From positions 1 to 64,000 of the forward strand of contig JBATUR010000104.1 in assembly GCA_049671305.1 (NCBI GenBank): DNA of 64,000 nucleotides, read 5' to 3'. Position numbers and translations under genes: made by a program. This stretch comes from CADCTM01 sp049671305. GTDB lineage: Bacteria > Cyanobacteriota > Cyanobacteriia > Cyanobacteriales > Coleofasciculaceae. A model generated the notes under the pieces. That model saw nothing but the letters and a program-made list of their open reading frames with translations, made no database searches and was not told the origin of the DNA. How positions within the stretch are numbered: the first letter of the stretch is position 1; every line of letters starts with the position of its first letter. Below, one piece after another: positions 9,375-17,963 of the stretch.

Positions 9375-10388
9375 ATGTATATGAAATCTATTTTTCGTTT
9401 CCTAGCGATCGCCTGTGCTGGCTTCTTCTTGGTTTTTTTGACCAATTGCGCTCAAACACAAACCACGGGTGATGCCTCAAAATCTTCACCAGCGGCTGAT
9501 TCAACTCCTACCGCTACCACCACAACTGATGCTAGTGGCAAAAACAAAATCAACATAAACAGCGCTATTTTGTCAGAATTAGATAAATTTGAATCAAAAT
9601 TAGGTGTTCCCGCCTTATCAAATAAAATTCAGGCAAGTCGTCCTTATTCTAAGCCTGAAGAACTTGTCTCAAAAAAGGTGATTACTCAAGAACAGTTTGA
9701 TCAAATTAAAGACCAAGTAACAATAGAAGATGTTGTGCTAACGGGTGAAGCCAAAGACGTTGATTACATGGTCAAGCTAGGCTTAATGAAAGGACATATG
9801 CTAGTTGCAAAAGAATTACTAAACCTGAAAAAACCAGAACAAGCAGAACCTCATATTGGGCATCCAGTCGAAGAAATTTATGCCGACGTGGCAGATCAAT
9901 TAGAAGAACGCAAAGTTCCAGAATTCAAAAAACAGTTGATCAACTTACAAGATTTGCTCAAGTCTAAACCAAATGATCCTCAATTAATAACACAATTTGA
10001 GGCTTCAATGAAATCTATAGACCAGGCAATTGCCGCATTACCAGAAACTCAGCGCCAGTCTCCCAATTTTGCCCTACAAGTAATTAACGGTTTATTGGAT
10101 ACAGCTAACTCAGAATATGGTGCTGCGATCGCGAATGGCAAAATCTCAGCAGCAATTGAATATCAAGACTCACGTGGCTTTGTGATATATGCTGATACTC
10201 TGAAAAACGCAATCGCAGAGCAGTTGACAAAACAAAATGCTGAAGCTCAAAAAGAAATCAATGCCACCATGACTGAGCTTAAAACTGCCTGGCCCTCACC
10301 GATTCCGCCAGCAGCGCCAATACTACCCACAGACAAAGTTACAGAGCTAATTAAGAGTATCGAAAAAGACGCTCAAAAAGTCACCTAA
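9375..10388 (+). CDS. Lipoprotein with helix-hairpin-helix and helical C-terminal domain (iron-uptake operon)
   Basis: A 337-residue predicted lipoprotein with lipobox LTNC (Cys about 25) and a low-complexity Ser/Thr/Ala linker. A ComEA-like helix-hairpin-helix segment follows (KININSAILSEL to about residue 115). The rest is a mostly helical domain with GHM, HIGHP and EEIYADV, a His/Glu-rich patch that could bind metal. The downstream FTR1 gene and upstream multicopper oxidase suggest a periplasmic iron-handling role similar to that of EfeO, but I see no clear EfeO (M75 peptidase) signature. Start: ATG 9375, with a second ATG at 9381 equally possible. Function is inferred from context. Confidence 0.75.
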   Translation: MYMKSIFRFLAIACAGFFLVFLTNCAQTQTTGDASKSSPAADSTPTATTTTDASGKNKININSAILSELDKFESKLGVPALSNKIQASRPYSKPEELVSKKVITQEQFDQIKDQVTIEDVVLTGEAKDVDYMVKLGLMKGHMLVAKELLNLKKPEQAEPHIGHPVEEIYADVADQLEERKVPEFKKQLINLQDLLKSKPNDPQLITQFEASMKSIDQAIAALPETQRQSPNFALQVINGLLDTANSEYGAAIANGKISAAIEYQDSRGFVIYADTLKNAIAEQLTKQNAEAQKEINATMTELKTAWPSPIPPAAPILPTDKVTELIKSIEKDAQKVT

Positions 10389-10413
10389 CTAACACAAACA
10401 TCCAAACAAAAAA

Positions 10414-10455
10414 TGGCAGCTTAAAGCTAAAAAAAACAGCAACTTTAAGCTGCCA
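10414..10455 (+). promoter_or_regulatory. 13-base perfect inverted repeat between lipoprotein and FTR1 genes
   Basis: TGGCAGCTTAAAG (10414-10426) is exactly complementary to CTTTAAGCTGCCA (10443-10455), with a 16-base A-rich loop. No T-tract follows, so it is more likely an mRNA-processing or stability hairpin within an operon, or a partial terminator that lowers permease expression, than a full terminator. Confidence 0.6.
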
Positions 10456-10513
10456 ATCAGCATGAGCAAGCACTCACAAAACAAAAAACAAAACAAGGAA
10501 TCAAAAATTAATC

Positions 10514-11485
10514 ATGGATTTTAGTGCAGCTTTACCGACTTTTGTAATTACACTACGCGAAGGCGTAGAAGCGGCTTTAGTAGTCGGAATTGTGCTAGCT
10601 TTACTCAAAAAAGCCAAAGCCAGTCACTTGAATTCTTGGGTCTATGCAGGAGTTGGTTGTGGGCTAGTTGTGAGTGCCTTGTTGGGTGCCATGTTTGGGG
10701 CAATTAGTAAAGCCTTGAGTGTCTCTTATCCCCAATATGCTGCCGTAATTGAGCCGGTTATGGAGGGGACTTTTAGTGTAATTGCAATCATAATGCTCAG
10801 TTGGATGCTGTTATGGATGACTCAGCAAGCCAGGTTTATGAAAGCGCAAGTAGAAGGCGCTGTGACTTCTGTTATGAAACAAGGCAGAAATGCTGGTTGG
10901 GGTGTTTTTAGTTTAGTATTTATTGCCGTCTTGCGAGAAGGCTTTGAAACAGTTTTATTTATCTTTGCCAAATTTCAAGAAGGCATAATTCCTGCACTTG
11001 GCGCCTTCACAGGTATCGCCGTTTCTACAGGTATTGGTTTTGCACTATTTAAATGGGGCATAAAAATAAATATCCGCCGCTTTTTCCAGGTAATGGGTAT
11101 TTTATTACTCTTAATTGTGGCAGGCTTAGTTGTCTCCGCTTTAGGGCATTTTGACAGCGCCGTAAAAACTCTATCTCAGATGGATCGTAAATCACAAGAT
11201 TTATGCTTTTTCTACGAAAGATTTGTCAAAAATCCCTCTTGTATTTTAGGACCCAGAGTTTGGGATACTTCCCAAATATTGCCAGATGATAAGTTTCCTG
11301 GTCTGATTTTTAGCGCCATGTTTGGCTACACACAAAATCTCTATTTAGTACAAGCTGTGGGTTATGTGGTATTTTTGGCAACCATTGGCGTTGCTTATTT
11401 CCGTAGCTTAACCGATCGTTCAAATCCTGCTGCCAGAAACCAAGTTAATGTTGGTCAAAAACCAGTCAATTCACAAAATAAATAA
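10514..11485 (+). CDS. FTR1-family iron permease
   Basis: A 323-residue inner-membrane protein of about seven transmembrane helices in the oxidase-dependent iron transporter family. Both hallmark iron-binding motifs are present: REGVE (15-19) at the start of helix 1 and REGFE (141-145) in the middle of the protein. It imports ferric iron coupled to an oxidase, and a multicopper oxidase gene lies two genes upstream on the same strand. The ATG at 10514 begins directly before the first amphipathic segment. The C-terminal loop between the last helices holds two cysteines (near DLCFF and NPSCI). Confidence 0.93.
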   Translation: MDFSAALPTFVITLREGVEAALVVGIVLALLKKAKASHLNSWVYAGVGCGLVVSALLGAMFGAISKALSVSYPQYAAVIEPVMEGTFSVIAIIMLSWMLLWMTQQARFMKAQVEGAVTSVMKQGRNAGWGVFSLVFIAVLREGFETVLFIFAKFQEGIIPALGAFTGIAVSTGIGFALFKWGIKINIRRFFQVMGILLLLIVAGLVVSALGHFDSAVKTLSQMDRKSQDLCFFYERFVKNPSCILGPRVWDTSQILPDDKFPGLIFSAMFGYTQNLYLVQAVGYVVFLATIGVAYFRSLTDRSNPAARNQVNVGQKPVNSQNK

Positions 11486-11554
11486 GTTTGTGTCTGTCAG
11501 TTGTTAGGTAATAACTGACTATTTCTAGATGGCATTTCTCCAACCCCAATGCCT

Positions 11555-13762
11555 TCACAAGCGAGGCAAAATTTTAGATAACATCTGTCCCGGCACTTTT
11601 GATAAAGCCATGTTTTGTCCAGAAATTCCACATTCTTGATAAAATGCCCGGACTATTTTGACAATATAATTCAGATTAGTTTGATAAGCATCCGATTGAG
11701 GATCAATACCTTGACAGGCAAACAAATGCTGATGGAGTGCTGCTTCTAAATGAGCAGATTTATCAGCTTTATTGAGAGAAAATTGCGGTTCTGTTGCTAG
11801 TTGATAATGCGCCAGACCCAAGTTATTGTAAGTTGCTAAAGTATCAAAATTTACAGGTATTGGTGGTGTATTTTGAGCAAGTTGAGCCACAAGTGCGATC
11901 GCTTTTTTATATGCCCCAATACACTGATTTAAATAATTGCTACGGGCATCTAAATTATCAGGAAAGCGGTCTGCCAAATGCCAAAAAGCCGTCCCCAAGT
12001 TATTTTGCGTAGCTGCACAAGCCGCTGGTGCAACCTCAGCCGTACGATAAATTAAAGCATCTTGATAAGCCGCAATTGCTAGTTCCAACCAACTTTCTGG
12101 TTGTTCATATTGTGCCAAATTCCAATAAGCTGTACCTAAGTTATTTTGAATCATCGCCCAACTCATCGGCTCAGATTTTGAGTCGTAATAAGTCAAGGCT
12201 TCAGAATAAGCTGAAATAGCAGCTCGTAAATTCACCACAGGTGATTGATGTTGAGCCAAATTCCAATGTGCTGTGCCTAAATTATTCTGGGTAGAAGCAT
12301 ATTTAGTTGGTTCACTCTCAGCCTTTCGATAGCGCAAAGCCTCTTCATAAGCACGAATAGACTGCTCTAAGCTGTCCTCTGGCTCCTTGTAACGGGCTAA
12401 ATCTCCATAAGCAGCCCCCAGATTATTTTGCACCATTGCGTAAGTCTGAGGCGCTTCTGAGTCGGTTAGCTTAGTTAAAGCCAGTTGGTAAGATTGAATG
12501 CCTTTTTCTAAATAAGACAGCTTATGCTCACTGCTGCCAGCACAATGAGATAGCATCCAATATAGATTTCCCAAATCATTGAGAATATCTGAGACTTGTG
12601 ATGGCTCTTCTAGCCACGGTAAGGCTTGCTCATAGGCTTGCACCGCAATGCTTAAGTTTTCCTCATTTACCTCTCCCTGCTCAATTAAGTGGCGGTAGTA
12701 GTTGCCCAAGTCCAAATAAGCATCCGCAGGCGAGACAGGCGGTTTGGCGTTTTCAGCATCAGCTAGCGCTGGCAACTGCTGATTTTGAGACTGAGCAGAA
12801 GGAAGGGGAGTTGATGATTGTGGATTAGTTAACTCATTGGAGGCAGCTTCCTCTAAGTTTTGAGTTTCTGCACCTAATTTTAAATCAGCAAGAGCTTGTT
12901 GAAAGCTGATTTCTGTATTGTCGGTTGCGGGTGTTTTTGTCGGTTTTTGCGGTTTTGGCTCGGCTTTTTGCTTGGTTGGCTGATCAAAACCCTGAGTTAG
13001 CGTCTGCAAGTCTTGCTTAAATGTACCTGCTCTTGACTCAGTTGCAGGCATAGTAGAAGTTTCTGGTTTAGAAGCACCAACAGGCGGTAGCGGTGTGGGC
13101 TCTCCTTCAAATTCAAAAATACCTGTATGCCATTGCCAAAATTCTGGCACAGATTGCTGAATTGTATAAAACCAAGGGCGAGGCAGCCACAGCAATAAAG
13201 TTGATTCTAGTTGCGAGAAATTACGCTCAAGTACCTGTAAGCGTCGCAGAAAAAGCCGTTGAGAAGCTGGCGGTTGCCGTGTTAATTGCTCCACACCCAA
13301 AATTTGAAATCCTGGTGCCGAGGTGCGGGAGGAGGGATTTTGGGAGAACCATTGAGCAATTTGAGCTAGTGGGTTAGGCTCGTGAGCGTTTAAGGTGAGA
13401 GTTACCAGTTTTGGGCAATCATGAGCTGGTTCGGCTCTTTTCTCTTCAGTTATGCCCAATTCAGTCTTTAATTTCCCTGCCAAACGATTGCGTAAGCTCA
13501 AATCATCACACACAGCTACGAAAAGCTGGCGGCGCAAACCGAGAGTTAAGGCAAGTTTCAAGCGTTGATAGGTTTGCCGATTCCAGCTTGAAACTTTTTG
13601 TGAGGCAGTATCCGTTACAATCATGCTGGTGGAAGGGGGCAGGGCTAGGGTGGTAACCTGTGGGGAATCCTTAATACTCTTCCTTGCATTATTACCTGGG
13701 TCAGGATTGGCTTGGCTACTAAATTTTTGGTATTTTTTTATCGTTCTGTAATGAAATGACAA
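11555..13762 (-). CDS. TPR-repeat protein, conserved in cyanobacteria
   Basis: A 735-residue protein. An N-terminal alpha/beta region (about 47-225) has a possible degenerate nucleotide-binding look. A Pro/Gln/Ser-rich linker follows (about 225-330). Then come at least six tetratricopeptide-like repeats with the recurring phrase QNNLGTAxWNLA (about 330-720), which would mediate protein contacts. No enzyme motif was recognised. The ATG at 13762 is open, but the first 46 residues look like intergenic sequence. The ATG at 13624 (MIVTDTASQK, 689 residues) is a more natural start because the conserved-looking region begins there. Confidence 0.75.
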   Translation of the reverse strand: MSFHYRTIKKYQKFSSQANPDPGNNARKSIKDSPQVTTLALPPSTSMIVTDTASQKVSSWNRQTYQRLKLALTLGLRRQLFVAVCDDLSLRNRLAGKLKTELGITEEKRAEPAHDCPKLVTLTLNAHEPNPLAQIAQWFSQNPSSRTSAPGFQILGVEQLTRQPPASQRLFLRRLQVLERNFSQLESTLLLWLPRPWFYTIQQSVPEFWQWHTGIFEFEGEPTPLPPVGASKPETSTMPATESRAGTFKQDLQTLTQGFDQPTKQKAEPKPQKPTKTPATDNTEISFQQALADLKLGAETQNLEEAASNELTNPQSSTPLPSAQSQNQQLPALADAENAKPPVSPADAYLDLGNYYRHLIEQGEVNEENLSIAVQAYEQALPWLEEPSQVSDILNDLGNLYWMLSHCAGSSEHKLSYLEKGIQSYQLALTKLTDSEAPQTYAMVQNNLGAAYGDLARYKEPEDSLEQSIRAYEEALRYRKAESEPTKYASTQNNLGTAHWNLAQHQSPVVNLRAAISAYSEALTYYDSKSEPMSWAMIQNNLGTAYWNLAQYEQPESWLELAIAAYQDALIYRTAEVAPAACAATQNNLGTAFWHLADRFPDNLDARSNYLNQCIGAYKKAIALVAQLAQNTPPIPVNFDTLATYNNLGLAHYQLATEPQFSLNKADKSAHLEAALHQHLFACQGIDPQSDAYQTNLNYIVKIVRAFYQECGISGQNMALSKVPGQMLSKILPRL

Positions 13763-13863
13763 GGCTGGGGTTTTGTCAGGAGATCAGGTTTGCTGTTGGT
13801 TGCCATCTTTAGTTCCTCTTAGCCCGATGATTTGTTGTTAAATTCTAATTCTATTTAACCTTT

Positions 13864-13906
13864 CTCCCTCTCCCCCAGCCCCTCACCCCTGGTGGGAGAG
13901 AGGAGC
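13864..13906. repeat. GC-rich palindromic intergenic repeat
   Basis: CTCCCTCTCCC pairs imperfectly with GGGAGAGAGGAG around a CCCCAGCCCCTCACCCCTGG-type core. It belongs to the same dispersed family as 4929-5019, 17892-17914 and 51788-51900 and lies just after the rpsF stop. Confidence 0.6.
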
Positions 13907-13942
13907 AATTTAGGTCAGAAATTTCTTGAGAAACTGAGAGTA

Positions 13943-14293
13943 TTAAGCTTCAACTGCTTCAACTGCTTCTGAGGTTTCGACGGCTTCTGGGGTTTCGACG
14001 GCAGGGGCATCTACTTTGAGAGTCAAGTAACGAATTACTTCTTCACTCAGACGCATTGCCCGCTCAATGATGGCAACGTGGGCACCAGGGGCTTTGTAGT
14101 TCATTTGGACATAGATACCTTCGCGCAGGCGCTGAATTTCGTAGGCGAGACGACGCCGCCCGCGATGTTGAATATCTATGTTTTCGGCGCCTTGTTCCCG
14201 TAGAATGTTTTCGTATTTAGCGATCACTTGGTCTACCTGCTCTTCTCCCAAGTCAGGGCGCAGGATGTACATCATTTCGTAATTGTCACTCAC
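13943..14293 (-). CDS. rpsF: 30S ribosomal protein S6
   Basis: A 116-residue small-subunit ribosomal protein that binds 16S rRNA with S18. The family start MSDNYEMMYILRPDLGEE, the central RGRRRLAYEI and the closing RAMRLSEEVIRYLTLKV are all present. The tail is an acidic extension of repeated ETxEAVE units (residues about 98-116), encoded by short DNA duplications; cyanobacterial S6 tails vary in this way. The ATG at 14293 gives the usual S6 N-terminus. It stands alone here, without rpsR or ssb next to it. Confidence 0.96.
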   Translation of the reverse strand: MSDNYEMMYILRPDLGEEQVDQVIAKYENILREQGAENIDIQHRGRRRLAYEIQRLREGIYVQMNYKAPGAHVAIIERAMRLSEEVIRYLTLKVDAPAVETPEAVETSEAVEAVEA

Positions 14294-14502
14294 GTTTGCT
14301 TAGTCTCCTTTTGGGCTTTTACTGGCTCCTTAGCTTGACATGGACATGACCTAGTTGGGGTAATATCTTGCCAATGCAAAAGAAGCAAGGAATTAAAATC
14401 TTACTATTTTCTGCTATTAATTCTAGCTAGCTGCCAGGATCAATTGGCATTTTTTCACCTCCAGACAGCTTTGCTCTGATCAGTAAGGAACATTTTTTGG
14501 TT

Positions 14503-15288
14503 ATGGCGCAGCGTTATGTTCGAGTAAAGACCGACAAAGGACAAATTTATTATGGTTTGTTACAGTTGTCACGCAGTATTCAAGTTTTTGATGCACCGCC
14601 TTGGTTGCAGGGACAACCTACAGATTTAGTTTTGGCAGCCGATAGCTATGAGTTGCTTGCTCCTTGTGCGCCGACTAAAATTGTCGCGGTGGGCAAAAAC
14701 TATCGTGATCATGCCGCTGAAATGGGTACTCCAGTACCTGATCAACCGTTGCTTTTTCTTAAACCACCAACTGCAGTTACTGCGGTTGATCGTGAAATCC
14801 ATTATCCATCTCAGTCGCAACGAGTAGACTATGAGGGAGAGTTGGCTTTGGTGATTGGCGATCGCACGGTTGACTGTACGCCAGCCCAAGCTCAAAATAA
14901 AATTTGGGGCTATACCATCGCTAATGATGTTACTGCCCGTGATTTGCAAGTGCAGGATGGTCAATGGACAAGGGCAAAGGGCTTTAATACATTTTGTCCT
15001 CTAGGTCCTTGGATTGTGCGAGAAATCAGTGCTGGGGCAAGGCTACAGACTTTTCTGAATGATCACCCTGACCCTGTACAATCGGCGCTAATTAATCAAA
15101 TGGTGTTTCCCCCAGAAGTTTTAGTCTCCTACATTTCTCAGGTGATGACGCTGCTTCCAGGGGATGTTGTGCTGACGGGTACGCCTGAAGGAGTGGGAGC
15201 AATGCAAATAGGCGATCGCATTCGTGTTGAAATAGAAGGCATTGGTCAGCTTGAAAACTTGGTTGTTGCTCGTACTCCTAGTTTTTAA
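14503..15288 (+). CDS. Fumarylacetoacetate hydrolase (FAH) family protein
   Basis: A 261-residue FAH-fold enzyme. It has the family core KIVAVGKNYRDHAAEMG, DYEGELALVIG, TIANDVTARDLQ and the C-terminal GDVVLTGTPEGVG. The acidic metal ligands (Glu/Glu in DYEGEL and Asp in ANDVTARD) are in place. Members cleave or isomerise C-C bonds in acyl-pyruvate-like substrates (acylpyruvase, oxaloacetate decarboxylase or tautomerase); which one is not readable here. An in-frame TTG at 14497 lies two codons upstream, but the ATG at 14503 is preferred. Confidence 0.9.
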   Translation: MAQRYVRVKTDKGQIYYGLLQLSRSIQVFDAPPWLQGQPTDLVLAADSYELLAPCAPTKIVAVGKNYRDHAAEMGTPVPDQPLLFLKPPTAVTAVDREIHYPSQSQRVDYEGELALVIGDRTVDCTPAQAQNKIWGYTIANDVTARDLQVQDGQWTRAKGFNTFCPLGPWIVREISAGARLQTFLNDHPDPVQSALINQMVFPPEVLVSYISQVMTLLPGDVVLTGTPEGVGAMQIGDRIRVEIEGIGQLENLVVARTPSF

Positions 15289-15356
15289 AAGCGATTCTTG
15301 CTCACATTGCTCTCGGCGCTATGATGATTACTTTGATTAGTTCACGACCCATAACA

Positions 15357-15830
15357 CTAACGTACTTGTAGATAAGACGCTTCAGAAATGCCGGGAATTT
15401 CTGCATAGCGTCCTAGTGCTGACTGTACAATTCCATAAAAACTTGCTGCTAATGTTCCTAAAAAGATAATATTAAACAAAGTTTCTACCAACAGACCTGC
15501 GCCTAACACACGTAGCAAAATACTAAAAGCTAGACCAAGTAACGATAAGACAATGCCAATTAAAATAGCTTGCATGACATTGAAACGCACAAAGTGAGCA
15601 ATTTTTTCGTTTCTCACCACAGCCAAAAACAAGACAAAGAAAACTACCAAACTGACAAATGGCTGACTGTAAACAGCTAATAATGGTGCCAGTGGTAAAT
15701 AAATCAAACCTAATGCTGGAAACTGTCTGAGCAGAAAGTTGCCAAATGGCAAAACATCCATCAAGGGAAGCAGATAAGGAAGGGAGGCAAAAATTCGGTC
15801 TTGAACTGTTGTTGACCCGCGAAAAGTCAT
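15357..15830 (-). CDS. Tic20-like membrane protein
   Basis: A 157-residue integral membrane protein with four predicted helices. It matches the cyanobacterial Tic20-like family (opening TTVQDRIFASLPYLLPLMD, middle RNEKIAHFVRFNVMQAIL). In plastids Tic20 is part of the inner-envelope protein translocon; the role of the bacterial homologues is unclear. It is monocistronic and convergent with the FAH gene. The ATG at 15830 is directly followed by the conserved opening. Confidence 0.85.
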   Translation of the reverse strand: MTFRGSTTVQDRIFASLPYLLPLMDVLPFGNFLLRQFPALGLIYLPLAPLLAVYSQPFVSLVVFFVLFLAVVRNEKIAHFVRFNVMQAILIGIVLSLLGLAFSILLRVLGAGLLVETLFNIIFLGTLAASFYGIVQSALGRYAEIPGISEASYLQVR

Positions 15831-16065
15831 CGTGCATTCTCCTAGTGGATGTTAGTTAAATATTTTTTCTTACTATGTTTAGGATAGCGCAGCCCAAGTG
15901 CCTAGTTTAACAAAGCGCTGCCCTAAATTTGGGTTCCACTAGAAACTACCGAAAAGTTGCCTAAACTTCCCTTTGGCAATGCCTGATTAAAATGATGATT
16001 TTGACAAAATACCTTGAGCAATTTAATTGCTCATCAATAATTGGGACTAGAATGTCTCTACCATT

Positions 16066-16263
16066 TTATTCAACATTGGCAACGCGAAAGCCCATCTCGC
16101 ACTCATATTGATTAGGTTGAGTGGCGGGACACTTGCGTAGTGGGTTACGACAGCCAAGTTTACCTTGACGCCAACGGGGTTGACCGTTTTGATCAGCGAG
16201 TAAACAACCAGGACAAACTTGCGAAGGGGAAAGCACTTGCTCGTCTGTAAGAAGGACTAACAT
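16066..16263 (-). CDS. Small cysteine-rich cyanobacterial protein
   Basis: A 65-residue protein with five cysteines: CPGC at 17-20, then single cysteines near 38, 45 and 55. The spacing suggests a small zinc- or iron-sulfur-binding fold. Composition, an upstream purine-rich ribosome-binding stretch (GGAGG just before the ATG at 16263) and its isolation between genes all support a real gene. I do not recognise a function; similar short proteins occur in other cyanobacteria. Confidence 0.65.
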   Translation of the reverse strand: MLVLLTDEQVLSPSQVCPGCLLADQNGQPRWRQGKLGCRNPLRKCPATQPNQYECEMGFRVANVE

Positions 16264-16591
16264 TTGACTCCTCCATTAGCTCTCTTGAGCTCTATGAGTC
16301 TATCTTAATTGAAGTTTTTGAAGATAAGCGGTATATGAACATACAGCTTAACCTTGTTGCTTGTCAAATAAAGTCAAGATGACTAGGCAAAAGAAAATCA
16401 GCAAAGTAAGTAACGGAATTGCCAGCACCAAGATGGTTAAAGAGGATAATTTATTTTTATCGCTAGTAGTCAGTACGGTCAGGTTGCAAACAGCGTTAAG
16501 ATCAATTGTTCAATAAAAAAATATCAGCTCAGTCATGAGTACTGATCCGAACACGAAAACTCAACTGCGATCGCCCTAGGAATAGACTTAA
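16264..16591. other. Intergenic region upstream of glyA
   Basis: This divergent spacer should contain the promoters of the Cys-rich protein (minus) and glyA (plus). The only coding-like signal is a minus-strand open stretch ending at the TAA at 16348-16350. It encodes a hydrophobic segment (LTILVLAIPLLTLLIFFCLV) but lacks an ATG, GTG or TTG start, so it is not called as a gene. Confidence 0.4.
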
Positions 16592-17875
16592 GTGACTCAA
16601 ACCGACTTAGATTTGCTCGCTCAAACTGATCCAGCCGTTGCTGAATGCCTTAACCTTGAACTTCAGCGTCAGCGTGACCATTTAGAACTTATTGCTAGTG
16701 AAAACTTCACCTCTGCTGCCGTTTTAGCCGCCCAAGGTTCGGTATTAACCAACAAATACGCCGAAGGCTTACCAGGCAAGCGCTATTACGGCGGCTGTGA
16801 GTTTGTTGACAAAGTAGAACAATTGGCAATTGACCGCGCCAAGCAGCTCTTTGGAGCCGCCCATGCTAACGTTCAACCCCATTCCGGTGCCCAAGCGAAT
16901 TTTGCCGTCTTCCTGTCGCTCCTAGAGCCTGGTGACACAATTATGGGCATGGACTTATCACACGGTGGACACCTCACCCACGGTTCTCCTGTAAATGTTT
17001 CGGGTAAATGGTTTAAGGTTTGTCAGTACGGCGTTAGTCCTGAAACTGAACAATTAGATTATGACCAAATTCGCGAAATTGCCTTAAAAGAACGCCCTAA
17101 GCTGATAATTTGTGGTTATTCTGCCTATCCTCGGATTATTGATTTTGCCAAATTCCGTAGCATTGCTGATGAAGTCGGGGCTTATCTTTTAGCTGATATT
17201 GCTCACATTGCCGGCTTAGTGGCAACAGGTCATCATCCCAGCCCAATTCCTCATTGTCATGTTGTCACAACCACTACTCACAAGACACTGCGTGGTCCAA
17301 GAGGTGGTTTAATTTTGACTAATGATTTAGAAATGGGAAAGAAGTTTGATAAAGCCGTGTTTCCTGGCACTCAAGGTGGTCCTTTAGAACACGTAATTGC
17401 GGGTAAAGCTGTGGCTTTTGGTGAGGCACTTAATCCGACTTTCAAAGATTATGCTGCTCAAGTAATTAAGAATGCCAAAGCCTTAGCAAATCAACTGCAA
17501 GAACGTGGTTTTAAAATTGTTTCTGATGGCACAGACAACCATTTAATTTTGGTTGATTTGCGTTGTATTAGTATGACAGGAAAGCTTGCCGATAAATTGG
17601 TAAGTGGTGTTAATATTACGGCAAATAAAAATACTGTTCCTTTTGATCCAGAATCACCCTTTGTTACGAGTGGGTTGCGGTTAGGTTCTCCAGCAATGAC
17701 AACGCGGGGTATGGGAGTAGTAGAATTTACAGAAATTGCTGATATTATTGCCGATCGCCTACTTAATCCAGATGATCAAGCAGTAGCAACAGAATGTCGG
17801 CGTCGAGTCGCACAATTATGCGATCGCTTTCCCTTATATCCTCATTTAAGAGTGGCGGTTCCGACTTTGGTATAA
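16592..17875 (+). CDS. glyA: Serine hydroxymethyltransferase
   Basis: A 427-residue PLP enzyme that interconverts serine and glycine with tetrahydrofolate and feeds one-carbon metabolism. Family blocks are complete: LELIASENFTS near the N-terminus, KYAEGLPGKRYYGG, and the PLP lysine K231 in TTTTHKTLRGPRGG. The gene starts with GTG at 16592 (VTQTDLDLL); no better ATG exists upstream in frame. The length is normal for the bacterial enzyme. A palindromic repeat and cinA follow. Confidence 0.97.
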   Translation: MTQTDLDLLAQTDPAVAECLNLELQRQRDHLELIASENFTSAAVLAAQGSVLTNKYAEGLPGKRYYGGCEFVDKVEQLAIDRAKQLFGAAHANVQPHSGAQANFAVFLSLLEPGDTIMGMDLSHGGHLTHGSPVNVSGKWFKVCQYGVSPETEQLDYDQIREIALKERPKLIICGYSAYPRIIDFAKFRSIADEVGAYLLADIAHIAGLVATGHHPSPIPHCHVVTTTTHKTLRGPRGGLILTNDLEMGKKFDKAVFPGTQGGPLEHVIAGKAVAFGEALNPTFKDYAAQVIKNAKALANQLQERGFKIVSDGTDNHLILVDLRCISMTGKLADKLVSGVNITANKNTVPFDPESPFVTSGLRLGSPAMTTRGMGVVEFTEIADIIADRLLNPDDQAVATECRRRVAQLCDRFPLYPHLRVAVPTLV

Positions 17876-17891
17876 GGAACCTCTTCCCCAA

Positions 17892-17914
17892 CCCCTCTCC
17901 TAACAGGAGAGGGG
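17892..17914. repeat. CCCCTCTCCT hairpin repeat between glyA and cinA
   Basis: CCCCTCTCCT (17892-17901) pairs perfectly with AGGAGAGGGG (17905-17914) around a three-base AAC loop. It is a member of the dispersed GC-rich palindrome family of this genome and may also act as a weak terminator after glyA. Confidence 0.65.
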
Positions 17915-17963
17915 AATTAGATCACTCTTCTTTCCTTAAAACTAATTCCTAACCCCGCTAACA

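Noticed and set aside
15523..15837. 104-codon minus-strand frame overlapping the Tic20-like gene
   Set aside because: Same strand but another frame of a clear membrane protein; no independent support.
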